A DNA stretch of 13,859 bases from an uncultured Steroidobacter sp. (lineage in GTDB: Bacteria > Pseudomonadota > Gammaproteobacteria > Steroidobacterales > Steroidobacteraceae). Positions 1-6,514 of the stretch are shown here, piece by piece (position 1 is the stretch's first letter; every line of letters begins with the position of its first letter). The DNA is taken from the NCBI GenBank assembly GCA_946478975.1, contig CAMLEO010000197.1, positions 1 through 13,859 on the forward strand, written 5' to 3'. The translations under genes and the position numbers were made by a program. The notes beneath the pieces are model-generated. The model ran no database searches. It saw only the letters and a program-made list of their open reading frames with translations, and was not told where the DNA came from.

Positions 1-1
1 G

Positions 2-1009
2 CAGCTCGTCGCGGAGCACGGCCGCGGTCGCGGCTGCGACATCTGCAAACCGACCGTCGGCTCCATTCTGGCTTCGTGCTGGAACGAGTTCGTGCTCAAG
101 CGCGACAAAGCGCCGCTGCAGGACACGAACGATTACTTCCTGGCCAACATGCAGAAGGACGGCACCTACTCCGTCGTCCCGCGCATTCCCGGCGGCGAAA
201 TCACTCCCGACAAGCTCATCGTGATCGGCGCCGTCGCCAAGAAATATGGGCTGTACACCAAGATCACCGGCGGCCAGCGCATCGACCTGTTCGGCGCGCA
301 GGTTCACGAGCTGCCGCTGATCTGGCGTGAACTCATCGACGCCGGCTTCGAGTCCGGCCACGCGTATGGCAAGTCGGTGCGCACCGTGAAATCGTGCGTC
401 GGCTCGACGTGGTGCCGCTACGGCGTGCAGGACAGCGTGGGCTTCGCGATCGACATCGAGAATCGCTACAAAGGTCTGCGCTCTCCTCACAAGCTGAAGT
501 TCGCGGTCTCCGGCTGCACGCGCGAATGCGCCGAAGCGCAGAGCAAAGACGTCGGCGTGATCGCGACCGAGAAAGGCTGGAACCTGTATGTGTGCGGCAA
601 CGGCGGCATGAAGCCGCGTCACGCCGACTTGCTTGCGGCCGATCTGGATCGCGAAACCTTGGTCCGCTACATCGATCGCTTCCTGATGTTCTACATCCGC
701 ACCGCCGACCGCCTGCAGCGAACCTCGGTGTGGCTCGACAACCTGGAAGGCGGCCTCGATTACCTGAAACAAGTCGTGATCGAAGACAAGCTCGGCATCG
801 CTGCGGAGTTGGAAGCCGATATGGCGAGAGTCGTGAACACTTATGAATGCGAGTGGAAGAAGGCAGTGGAAGATCCGCAGACGCTCAAGCGCTTCCGCAC
901 CTTCGTGAACAGCGATCGCAATGACGAAAACGTGGTGTTCGTGCAGGAGCGCGGGCAGATCCGCCCCGCCACCAGCGAAGAGCGCTCGCAGCGCCGGGAG
1001 GCTGTATGA
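2..1009 (+). CDS. nirB: Nitrite reductase [NAD(P)H] large subunit NirB, C-terminal part (5' end outside window)
   Basis: This is the siroheme-containing large subunit of the cytoplasmic assimilatory nitrite reductase, which reduces nitrite to ammonium with NAD(P)H electrons. The frame is open from the first bases, so the start lies upstream. At the left edge the reading gives HGRGRGCDICKPTVGSILAS, the second Cys pair (bases 35-46) of the BFD-like [2Fe-2S] domain of NirB. Then follows the sulfite/nitrite reductase ferredoxin-like half-domain and the siroheme/[4Fe-4S] site: CVGSTWC (first Cys at 395-397) and GCTRECAEAQ (first Cys at 515-517), the C-X5-C...C-X3-C pattern of the family. The C-terminus is of normal NirB type. 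The stop TGA overlaps the next gene's ATG (ATGA at 1006-1009), implying translational coupling. The N-terminal FAD and NAD modules expected in NirB are not visible here. Confidence 0.96.
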   Translation, partial: QLVAEHGRGRGCDICKPTVGSILASCWNEFVLKRDKAPLQDTNDYFLANMQKDGTYSVVPRIPGGEITPDKLIVIGAVAKKYGLYTKITGGQRIDLFGAQVHELPLIWRELIDAGFESGHAYGKSVRTVKSCVGSTWCRYGVQDSVGFAIDIENRYKGLRSPHKLKFAVSGCTRECAEAQSKDVGVIATEKGWNLYVCGNGGMKPRHADLLAADLDRETLVRYIDRFLMFYIRTADRLQRTSVWLDNLEGGLDYLKQVVIEDKLGIAAELEADMARVVNTYECEWKKAVEDPQTLKRFRTFVNSDRNDENVVFVQERGQIRPATSEERSQRREAV

Positions 1010-2562
1010 AGCGTGCGGGTGCATGGACCAGCGTTTGCGCATTCGACGATCTGATGCCGGACATCGGCGTCGCCGCCCTGATCGAGGGCCGGCAGATCGC
1101 TGTGTTTCGCATCGGCGAGGTCGTTTACGCCATCGACAACTACGATCCGCACAGCGAGGCGAACGTGCTCTCGCGCGGCATCGTCGGCGATCTCAACGGC
1201 GAGCCGGTCGTGGCGTCGCCGATCTATAAACAGCACTTCAATCTCGCCACCGGCCGCTGCATCGAAGATCCCGATCTGTCGGTGCGTGCGTGGCCTGCAC
1301 GCGTGAGCGACGGCAAGGTGTGGATCAAGAGCGAGCCGCTTCGCATGCACAAGCGTCGCAAGCTGGTCGTGGTCGGCAACGGCATGGCCGGCATGAAAGT
1401 GATCGAGGAGTTGCTCGCCATCAGCGGCCAGCCGTTCGATATCACTGTGTTCGGCGCCGAGCCCTACCCCAACTACAATCGCATCCTGTTGTCGCCGGTG
1501 CTCGCCGGCGAGAAACAATTCGACGACATCGTGCTGAACCCCGTCGAATGGTATCGAGACAACGGCGTGACCCTGCACTTGAGCGATCCGGTGGTCGCCA
1601 TCGATCGCGTGCGCCGGGTCGTTCGCTCCAAGTCCGGCATTGAGGCCCGCTACGATCGTTTGCTGCTCGCGACCGGTTCCAATCCCATCGTGCTGCCGGT
1701 TCCGGGCAACGATCTGCCGGGCGTCGTCACATTCCGCGATCTGCAGGATGTGAACACGATGCTCGAAGCTGCGCGCACGCATTCGAAAGCAGTCGTGATC
1801 GGCGGCGGCCTGCTGGGCCTGGAAGCTGCGAACGGCCTGCTCAAGCAAGGCATGCAGGTGACCGTGGTCCATCTGTTGGAAACATTGATGGAACGCCAGC
1901 TCGACCCGGCTGCTTCGCAACTGCTCAAGCAGCAGCTGGAGCGCCGCGGCTTGAACTTCCACATGCCGGCGAAAACCACGGCGATCCTGGGCTCGGATCG
2001 GGTCACCGCCGTGCAGTTCGCAGACGGACAAACAATCGAAGCGGACCTGGTGGTGATGGCCGCGGGCATTCGTCCGAGCATCGAGCTCGCTCGCGCCGCC
2101 AACCTGCGTTGCGACCGTGGCGTGCTCGTGAACGACACGATGCAAACGTTCGATCCGTGCATCTATGCCGTCGGCGAGTGCGTCCAGCATCGCAATAACA
2201 CCTACGGTCTGGTAGCGCCGCTGTTCGAACAAGCTCGTGTGTGCGCGACTCATCTGGCCGAGGTTGGCATCGGTCGCTACGCCGGCTCGGTGCTCTCGAC
2301 GCAACTCAAAGTCAGCGGCATCGATCTGTTCTCCGCCGGCGATTTCCTCGGCGGCCCGGGCAGCGAAGCTCTGGTGTTACGCGACGCCAAGCGCGGCATT
2401 TACAAACGCATCGTCATCGAAAACAACAAAGTCCGCGGCGCCGTGCTGTATGGCGATACGCGTGACGGTGCCTGGTATTGCGAGCTGATGAGCGCCGGCC
2501 GCGATGTCGGTCCGTTGCGCGACAAGTTGATATTCGGTGCGGCGGTGGCCGGGAAGCAGTGA
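1006..2562 (+). CDS. nirD: Fusion protein: NirD (Rieske-like small subunit) + FAD/NAD(P)H nitrite/nitrate reductase module
   Basis: The protein has 518 residues. Residues 1-112 match NirD, the nitrite reductase small subunit: W7..VC near the start, VLSRGIVGD at 54-62, and ASPIYKQHFNLATG at 70-83. As usual for NirD the Rieske Cys/His ligands are missing (IDNYDPHSEA and SPIYKQH at those places), so no 2Fe-2S cluster is expected. Residues about 118-500 form a pyridine nucleotide-disulphide oxidoreductase like the N-terminus of NirB and Klebsiella NasC. It has the FAD loop VVVGNGMAGM (G124, G126, G129), ATGS at 222-225, the NAD(P) loop GGGLLGLEAA (266-275) and YAVGECVQHR (387-396). No Cys cluster follows. 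The ATG lies in an ATGA overlap with nirB and has GGGAGG at 996-1001, four bases ahead. I infer that it delivers NAD(P)H electrons to NasA and also assists NirB. The domain calls are firm; the electron partner is inference. Confidence 0.93.
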   Translation: MKRAGAWTSVCAFDDLMPDIGVAALIEGRQIAVFRIGEVVYAIDNYDPHSEANVLSRGIVGDLNGEPVVASPIYKQHFNLATGRCIEDPDLSVRAWPARVSDGKVWIKSEPLRMHKRRKLVVVGNGMAGMKVIEELLAISGQPFDITVFGAEPYPNYNRILLSPVLAGEKQFDDIVLNPVEWYRDNGVTLHLSDPVVAIDRVRRVVRSKSGIEARYDRLLLATGSNPIVLPVPGNDLPGVVTFRDLQDVNTMLEAARTHSKAVVIGGGLLGLEAANGLLKQGMQVTVVHLLETLMERQLDPAASQLLKQQLERRGLNFHMPAKTTAILGSDRVTAVQFADGQTIEADLVVMAAGIRPSIELARAANLRCDRGVLVNDTMQTFDPCIYAVGECVQHRNNTYGLVAPLFEQARVCATHLAEVGIGRYAGSVLSTQLKVSGIDLFSAGDFLGGPGSEALVLRDAKRGIYKRIVIENNKVRGAVLYGDTRDGAWYCELMSAGRDVGPLRDKLIFGAAVAGKQ

Positions 2563-5216
2563 GCGTTAGAACGACTTGCCCATATTGTGGTGTCGGCTGC
2601 GGCGTCATCGCCCGGCCGAACGCCGCAGGGAATAAACATGGCGGCGAAGTGGAGATCAGCGGCGACGTGGAGCACCCCGCGAATCGCGGCCGACTGTGCT
2701 CCAAAGGCTCGGCACTCGGCCAGACGCTCGGTCTCGATGGACGTTTGTTATATCCGCAAGTGAACGGCCAGCGCGTGCCCATGGGCGACGCGCTGGATCA
2801 CGTCGCACGCGAGTTCGCACGCATCATCGCCGAGCACGGACCGGAGGCCGTGGCGTTCTATGTTTCCGGACAGCTGCTGACCGAGGATTACTACGTCGCC
2901 AACAAGCTGATGAAGGGCTACATCGGCACGGCGAACATCGATACCAACTCGCGGCTGTGCATGTCCTCGGCGGTCAGCGGCCATCGACGTGCGTTCGGCG
3001 AGGACATCGTGCCGGTGTGTTACGAGGATCTGGAGCTCGCCGAGCTGATCGTGCTGGTCGGCTCGAACACCGCCTGGTGCCATCCGATCCTGTTCCAGCG
3101 CATCGTGCAGGCGAAGGAACAGAATCCGGCGCTGAAGGTGGTCGTCATCGATCCTCGCCGGACCGCTACTTGTGACATCGCCGATCTGCATCTGCCGGTG
3201 CGCGCCGGCACGGATGTCTGGTTGTTCAACGGCCTGCTCGCCTATCTCGATCAGCACGGGCACGGCGATCAGGAGTTCATCGCCAATCACACGCGAGGCG
3301 TCGACGAAGCTCTGCGCGTCGCACATGAGACGGCGCCCACTGTGGCCGAGATGTGCGGGATCGACGTCGCGACCTTGAACGAGTTCTATCGTTTGTTTGC
3401 GAGCAGTCGACGCGCCATCACGGCGTTCTCGATGGGCGTGAATCAGTCTTCCGCCGGCACCGACAAAGCCAACGCCATCATCAATTGTCACTTGCTCACC
3501 GCTCGCGTCGGCCAGCCTGGCATGGGGCCCTTCTCCATCACCGGCCAGCCGAACGCCATGGGCGGGCGTGAAGTGGGCGGGCTGGCAAACATGCTGGCCG
3601 CGCACATGGATCTCGATGACGCAACCCATCGCGAAGTCGTGCAAACATTCTGGGCCAGCCCACGCATCGCCGATCGCGCCGGCCTCAAAGCGGTCGACCT
3701 GTTCGATGCCATGTACGACGGCAAAGTCAAAGCCGTGTGGATCATGGCGACCAATCCGGTCGTGAGCCTGCCGGACGCGGACAAGGTGAAAGAAGCCCTG
3801 CGCCGCTGCGAGCTGGTGGTCGTGTCCGATTGTTTCGAAAAGACCGACACCAACGAGTTCGCGCACGTGCTGCTGCCCGCCGCCGGCTGGAGCGAGAAAG
3901 ACGGAACGGTGACGAACTCGGAGCGACGCATTTCACGCCAGCGGCCGTTCATGCCGCTGCCGGCGGAGGTGCGTCCCGATTGGTGGTTGATCTGCGAAGT
4001 GGCGAAGCGGCTCGGGTACGCCAGCGCGTTCAGTTACAACTCGCCCCAAGAAATATTTGCTGAGCACGCTGCACTGTCAGCGACGGGCAATCACGGTGCA
4101 CGCGCCTTCGATATCGGCGGGCTCGCGAATCTCACATCGGCGGAATACGAAACGCTGGCGCCGGTGCAATGGCCGGTCGCGGCGGACCGACGAACCGGCA
4201 CAACGAGACTGCTGGAATCCGGCCGCTTCTATCATCGCGATCGCAAAGCGCGCTTCGTGGCCACCGCACCTCGATCGCCGGTGAATGCGCCGAACGACGA
4301 GTTTCCGCTGGTGCTCAACACCGGCCGCGTCCGCGATCAATGGCACACGATGTCGCGCACCGGCCGCGCACCGCAACTGAATACTCATACGCCCGAGCCG
4401 TACATCGATATGCACGCTCAGGATGCGCTGCTGTGGGCGGTGAATGAAGGCCAGCTCGCTCGTCTCGAAACGCGCTGGGGCTCGCTGGTCGCGCGCTTGA
4501 AGATCAGCGGCGAGGTCCCGAGGGGCAGCGTGTTCGCGCCGATTCACTGGAACGGCGCATTCGCCTCCGATGCTCGGGTCGGTGCGCTGGTGAATCCTGC
4601 CGTCGATCCGGTTTCCGGCGAGCCCGAGTTCAAACATACGCCGGCGCGCGTCATGCCGTTCGTCGTGAAGTGGCATGGCTTCGTGCTTTCACGCACGCCG
4701 GTGAATATCACGGACTCGACGTGGTGGGCGGTCGCGCGTGGCGCGCAGTTCACTCGTTATGAGATTGCCGGTCGAGATCGGACGCCGCCGAACTCGGCAT
4801 GGGCTCGTACCCTGCTCGGCGCGGATCACAACGATGCAGACTGGATCGAATATGCCGATCCGGCGACGGGCGTATTTCGCGGCGTGCTGCTGATCGGCGA
4901 GAAAATGGCGGGCTGCGTTTTCATTTCCACGCGCCTCGATCTGCCGTCGCGCGCGTGGTTGTCGGGCTTGTTTGCCAAGAGACGAATCAGCGACGCCGAT
5001 CGCGCATCGCTGTTGAACGGCGGGCCGACCTCGGCGGGCGACGACCCCGGCCCGGTGGTGTGCTCGTGCTTCGGCGTGGGGCGTAACACGCTGTGCAAGG
5101 CGATCGCGGCGGACAAGCTCACGACCGCACAGGACGTGGGCCGCAAGCTGCGCGCCGGCACCAATTGCGGCTCATGCCTGCCGGAGATCAGATCGCTGCT
5201 GGCGAATGCCGGTTAA
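2559..5216 (+). CDS. nasA: Assimilatory nitrate reductase catalytic subunit with C-terminal [2Fe-2S] domain
   Basis: This is a molybdenum (bis-MGD) enzyme reducing nitrate to nitrite in the cytoplasm; there is no Tat signal. The GTG at 2559 gives 885 residues, close to Klebsiella NasA. It makes a GTGA overlap with the upstream stop and starts six residues before the first cluster Cys, as usual for the family. The frame is open further left, to an ATG at 2478, but those 27 residues lie inside the preceding gene. The [4Fe-4S] ligands are C7, C10, C14 and C47 (CPYCGVGC ... RLCSKG). The probable Mo ligand is C134 in DTNSRLCMSSAVSG. The molybdopterin oxidoreductase body and dinucleotide-binding domain (LNTGRVRDQWHTMSRTGR) follow. 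The tail carries a BFD-like [2Fe-2S] domain with C835, C837, C870 and C873 (VVCSCFGVG ... TNCGSC). This tail would take electrons from the FAD module encoded just upstream. GGGAAG sits only two bases from the start, so coupling probably matters. Confidence 0.96.
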   Translation: MSVRTTCPYCGVGCGVIARPNAAGNKHGGEVEISGDVEHPANRGRLCSKGSALGQTLGLDGRLLYPQVNGQRVPMGDALDHVAREFARIIAEHGPEAVAFYVSGQLLTEDYYVANKLMKGYIGTANIDTNSRLCMSSAVSGHRRAFGEDIVPVCYEDLELAELIVLVGSNTAWCHPILFQRIVQAKEQNPALKVVVIDPRRTATCDIADLHLPVRAGTDVWLFNGLLAYLDQHGHGDQEFIANHTRGVDEALRVAHETAPTVAEMCGIDVATLNEFYRLFASSRRAITAFSMGVNQSSAGTDKANAIINCHLLTARVGQPGMGPFSITGQPNAMGGREVGGLANMLAAHMDLDDATHREVVQTFWASPRIADRAGLKAVDLFDAMYDGKVKAVWIMATNPVVSLPDADKVKEALRRCELVVVSDCFEKTDTNEFAHVLLPAAGWSEKDGTVTNSERRISRQRPFMPLPAEVRPDWWLICEVAKRLGYASAFSYNSPQEIFAEHAALSATGNHGARAFDIGGLANLTSAEYETLAPVQWPVAADRRTGTTRLLESGRFYHRDRKARFVATAPRSPVNAPNDEFPLVLNTGRVRDQWHTMSRTGRAPQLNTHTPEPYIDMHAQDALLWAVNEGQLARLETRWGSLVARLKISGEVPRGSVFAPIHWNGAFASDARVGALVNPAVDPVSGEPEFKHTPARVMPFVVKWHGFVLSRTPVNITDSTWWAVARGAQFTRYEIAGRDRTPPNSAWARTLLGADHNDADWIEYADPATGVFRGVLLIGEKMAGCVFISTRLDLPSRAWLSGLFAKRRISDADRASLLNGGPTSAGDDPGPVVCSCFGVGRNTLCKAIAADKLTTAQDVGRKLRAGTNCGSCLPEIRSLLANAG

Positions 5217-5230
5217 GGGCTTGTTTATTT

Positions 5231-5311
5231 CTCGCCGTTGAGCGGCGAGCCTGATCTACTTCTCGCCGTTGAGCGGCGAGACTGATCTACTTCCCGCCGA
5301 TGAGCGGCGAG
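5231..5311. repeat. Three tandem hairpins with exact 31-base period between nasA and lexA
   Basis: Hairpins lie at 5231-5249, 5262-5280 and 5293-5311. Copies 1 and 2 are identical: stem CTCGCCG, loop TTGAG, stem CGGCGAG, a perfect 7-bp stem. Copy 3 reads CCCGCCG-ATGAG-CGGCGAG, with one stem mismatch. The 12-base spacers are CCTGATCTACTT and ACTGATCTACTT, so the repeat unit includes the spacer and differs by one base between copies 1 and 2. The array fills nearly all of the 96-base gap between two convergent genes, and the third hairpin ends one base before the lexA stop triplet. It probably acts as a transcript end or stabiliser for both genes. The lack of a clear T-run on either strand makes it an atypical intrinsic terminator. 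Confidence 0.9.
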
Positions 5312-5312
5312 C

Positions 5313-5939
5313 TTACTGAAACAGCCCTTTGGACTTGCCCTGGCGCAGCACGCCGACCACGATGCCTTCGATGATCAGCGACTGCTCTTTGAGATCCACG
5401 CGGATCGGCTCGAACTCTTCGTTCTCGGGCAGCAGCCACACGATCTTGCCGTCCTGCTTGTAACGTTTGACCGTCACTTCGTTGTCCAGGCGCGCGACCA
5501 CCACCTGGCGATTGCGCACTTCCGGCGTGCGATGCACGGCGACCAGGTCGCCATCCAGGATGCCGATGTCTTTCATACTCATGCCGCGCACCTTCAACAG
5601 GTAATGGGCCCGCGGCTGAAAAATTTTCGGATCGACCTGGTAGCGCGCCTCGATGTGTTCCTCCGCGAGCATGGGCCTGCCGGCTGCAACTCGACCAATC
5701 AGCGGCAGGCCCATTTGCTCACGAAGAGAATCTTTCAACTGAATCCCGCGCGAGGCGCCGGGAATGATGTCCAGCACACCCTTTTTTTGCAGGGCGCGCA
5801 GATGTTCTTCTGCGGCATTGGCCGATTTGAAGCCCATTGCGGTGGCGATTTCCGCGCGCGTTGGCGGCATGCCGTTGTCGCGCAGGGACTCCTGGATCAG
5901 CTTGACGATTTCGCGTTGTCGAGGGGTGAGTTCTGACAT
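5313..5939 (-). CDS. lexA: LexA, SOS-response repressor and self-cleaving serine protease
   Basis: LexA represses SOS genes and is inactivated when RecA filaments stimulate self-cleavage. The protein is 208 residues. It has an N-terminal winged-helix DNA-binding domain (residues 1-70: [36 protein letters not shown]) and a C-terminal S24 peptidase domain. The cleavage site is A86-G87 in GRVAAGRP, the catalytic Ser is S121 in RGMSMKDIG, and the catalytic Lys is K158 in EVTVKRY, each two positions later than in E. coli LexA. The frame extends to a GTG at 5993, but those 18 codons lie over the SOS operators and promoter, so the ATG at 5939 (MSELTPRQ) is preferred. It is probably monocistronic, with no sulA or recA beside it. 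It converges on nasA and is autoregulated through the two boxes just upstream. Confidence 0.97.
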   Translation of the reverse strand: MSELTPRQREIVKLIQESLRDNGMPPTRAEIATAMGFKSANAAEEHLRALQKKGVLDIIPGASRGIQLKDSLREQMGLPLIGRVAAGRPMLAEEHIEARYQVDPKIFQPRAHYLLKVRGMSMKDIGILDGDLVAVHRTPEVRNRQVVVARLDNEVTVKRYKQDGKIVWLLPENEEFEPIRVDLKEQSLIIEGIVVGVLRQGKSKGLFQ

Positions 5940-5956
5940 GACGGCTCGATCACAAG

Positions 5957-5972
5957 TTGTATATAACCACTG
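5957..5972 (-). promoter_or_regulatory. Degenerate second SOS box next to lexA
   Basis: On the plus strand this reads TTGTATATAACCACTG, matching CTGT-N8-ACAG at six of eight fixed positions. It is one base from the stronger box (centres 17 bp apart) and overlaps the probable -10 element. E. coli lexA also has two boxes, but with centres about 21 bp apart, so the packing here is tighter. It could be a weaker cooperative site or a chance match in an AT-rich promoter. Confidence 0.55.
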
Positions 5973-5988
5973 CCTGTGTCTATATACA
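5960..5988 (-). promoter_or_regulatory. lexA: Probable lexA sigma-70 promoter
   Basis: On the minus strand a -10 candidate TATATA (5965-5960) lies 17 bases after a weak -35 candidate TGTATA (5988-5983). The -35 sits inside the strong SOS box and the -10 inside the degenerate one, so LexA bound to either would exclude RNA polymerase. The -35 matches the consensus at only three of six positions. The assignment rests mainly on spacing, AT content and the operators. Confidence 0.5.
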
Positions 5989-5989
5989 G
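5974..5989 (-). promoter_or_regulatory. SOS box (LexA operator), primary
   Basis: Read on the lexA strand this is CTGTATATAGACACAG. It matches the E. coli/Pseudomonas consensus CTGT-N8-ACAG at all eight fixed positions and has an AT-rich centre. It lies 34 bases upstream of the lexA ATG, as expected for autoregulation, and covers the probable -35 region. Confidence 0.92.
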
Positions 5990-6009
5990 CCACTTACGCG
6001 CGAAAGCAA

Positions 6010-6031
6010 GCGGCCTCCGTGAGGAGGCCGC
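6010..6031 (-). terminator. Terminator hairpin at the end of the minor-pilin operon
   Basis: There is a perfect 9-bp stem, GCGGCCTCC paired with GGAGGCCGC, around a four-base loop. It lies 33 bases past the pilE stop. On the minus strand it is followed by TTGCTTTCG, a broken T-run, so it fits a moderately strong intrinsic terminator. It sits between pilE and the lexA promoter and would limit unregulated read-through into lexA. Confidence 0.75.
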
Positions 6032-6064
6032 TGTAATCGACTTACATCAGGAAGATTTAGCCCG

Positions 6065-6502
6065 TTACCAGCAGCGCTGGACCGGGTCGGTACCGTTGCT
6101 GACGCGCAGCCCGGACTGATCGATGCTCAGGACGCCGCACTCGGTATCCTGCCCCCGCCCCGGCTGGAGCGTCGCCTGCAGCGTGTAGGTCGTGGTCGTG
6201 AGTGAGTTGGGAACGAACGTGATCAGATACTTGCCCTTCTCGCTCAGCCTGCCGGCAGTGATTCCGGCCAGAGAGCTGCACGCCGCATTGTTATAGACAC
6301 CGTAGCGCGTGAAGCACTTCTCCAGCTCCTGCGCGGCTTCCATCAGCTCCGCCTTGCCATCCATGCGATTGCCCCGGCGCACCTGGGCCTGGTAGCTGGG
6401 ATACGCGATCGCCGCCAGGATGCCCACGATGGCGACCGCGATCAGCAACTCGACCAGCGTCATGCCGGCGGCTCGGGTGCGCGAAGTCTTTCGAGACAGC
6501 AT
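6065..6502 (-). CDS. pilE: Type IV minor pilin PilE
   Basis: This is a 145-residue type IV pilin-like protein, the last gene of the fimT-pilVWXY1-pilE operon. It has a PilD-type prepilin leader: G13 followed by M14 (+1) and E18 (+5), then the hydrophobic helix LLIAVAIVGILAAIAYPSY. The family motif YQAQVRRGNRMDGKAELM follows. C63, C75, C122 and C144 could form two disulphides in the globular head; C144 is next to last (RCW). In relatives PilE joins the minor-pilin complex that primes pilus assembly and links PilY1 at the tip. AAGGA at 6511-6515 is the ribosome site, eight bases before ATG. It overlaps the pilY1 stop, so the two genes are closely coupled. The position and PilE-type sequence make a major pilin unlikely. 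Confidence 0.92.
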   Translation of the reverse strand: MLSRKTSRTRAAGMTLVELLIAVAIVGILAAIAYPSYQAQVRRGNRMDGKAELMEAAQELEKCFTRYGVYNNAACSSLAGITAGRLSEKGKYLITFVPNSLTTTTYTLQATLQPGRGQDTECGVLSIDQSGLRVSNGTDPVQRCW

Positions 6503-6514
6503 ACGAATGTTCCT

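Noticed and set aside
841..2304. Long minus-strand open frame (487 codons) opposite nirB/nirD-fusion
   Set aside because: The opposite strand carries intact nitrite reductase domains. The His/Asp/Arg-rich translation has no family motif and is a GC-bias shadow.
2478..2558. Upstream ATG extending NasA by 27 residues
   Set aside because: The extension lies inside the preceding gene and is Arg-rich without family similarity. The GTG at 2559 gives the usual NasA N-terminus.
5231..5311. CRISPR array
   Set aside because: The spacers are nearly identical and the period is only 31 bases, so this is a tandem hairpin repeat with no cas genes nearby.
5940..5993. GTG start extending LexA by 18 residues
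   Set aside because: It would put the coding start over the SOS boxes and promoter. LexA proteins begin near the LTPRQ motif.
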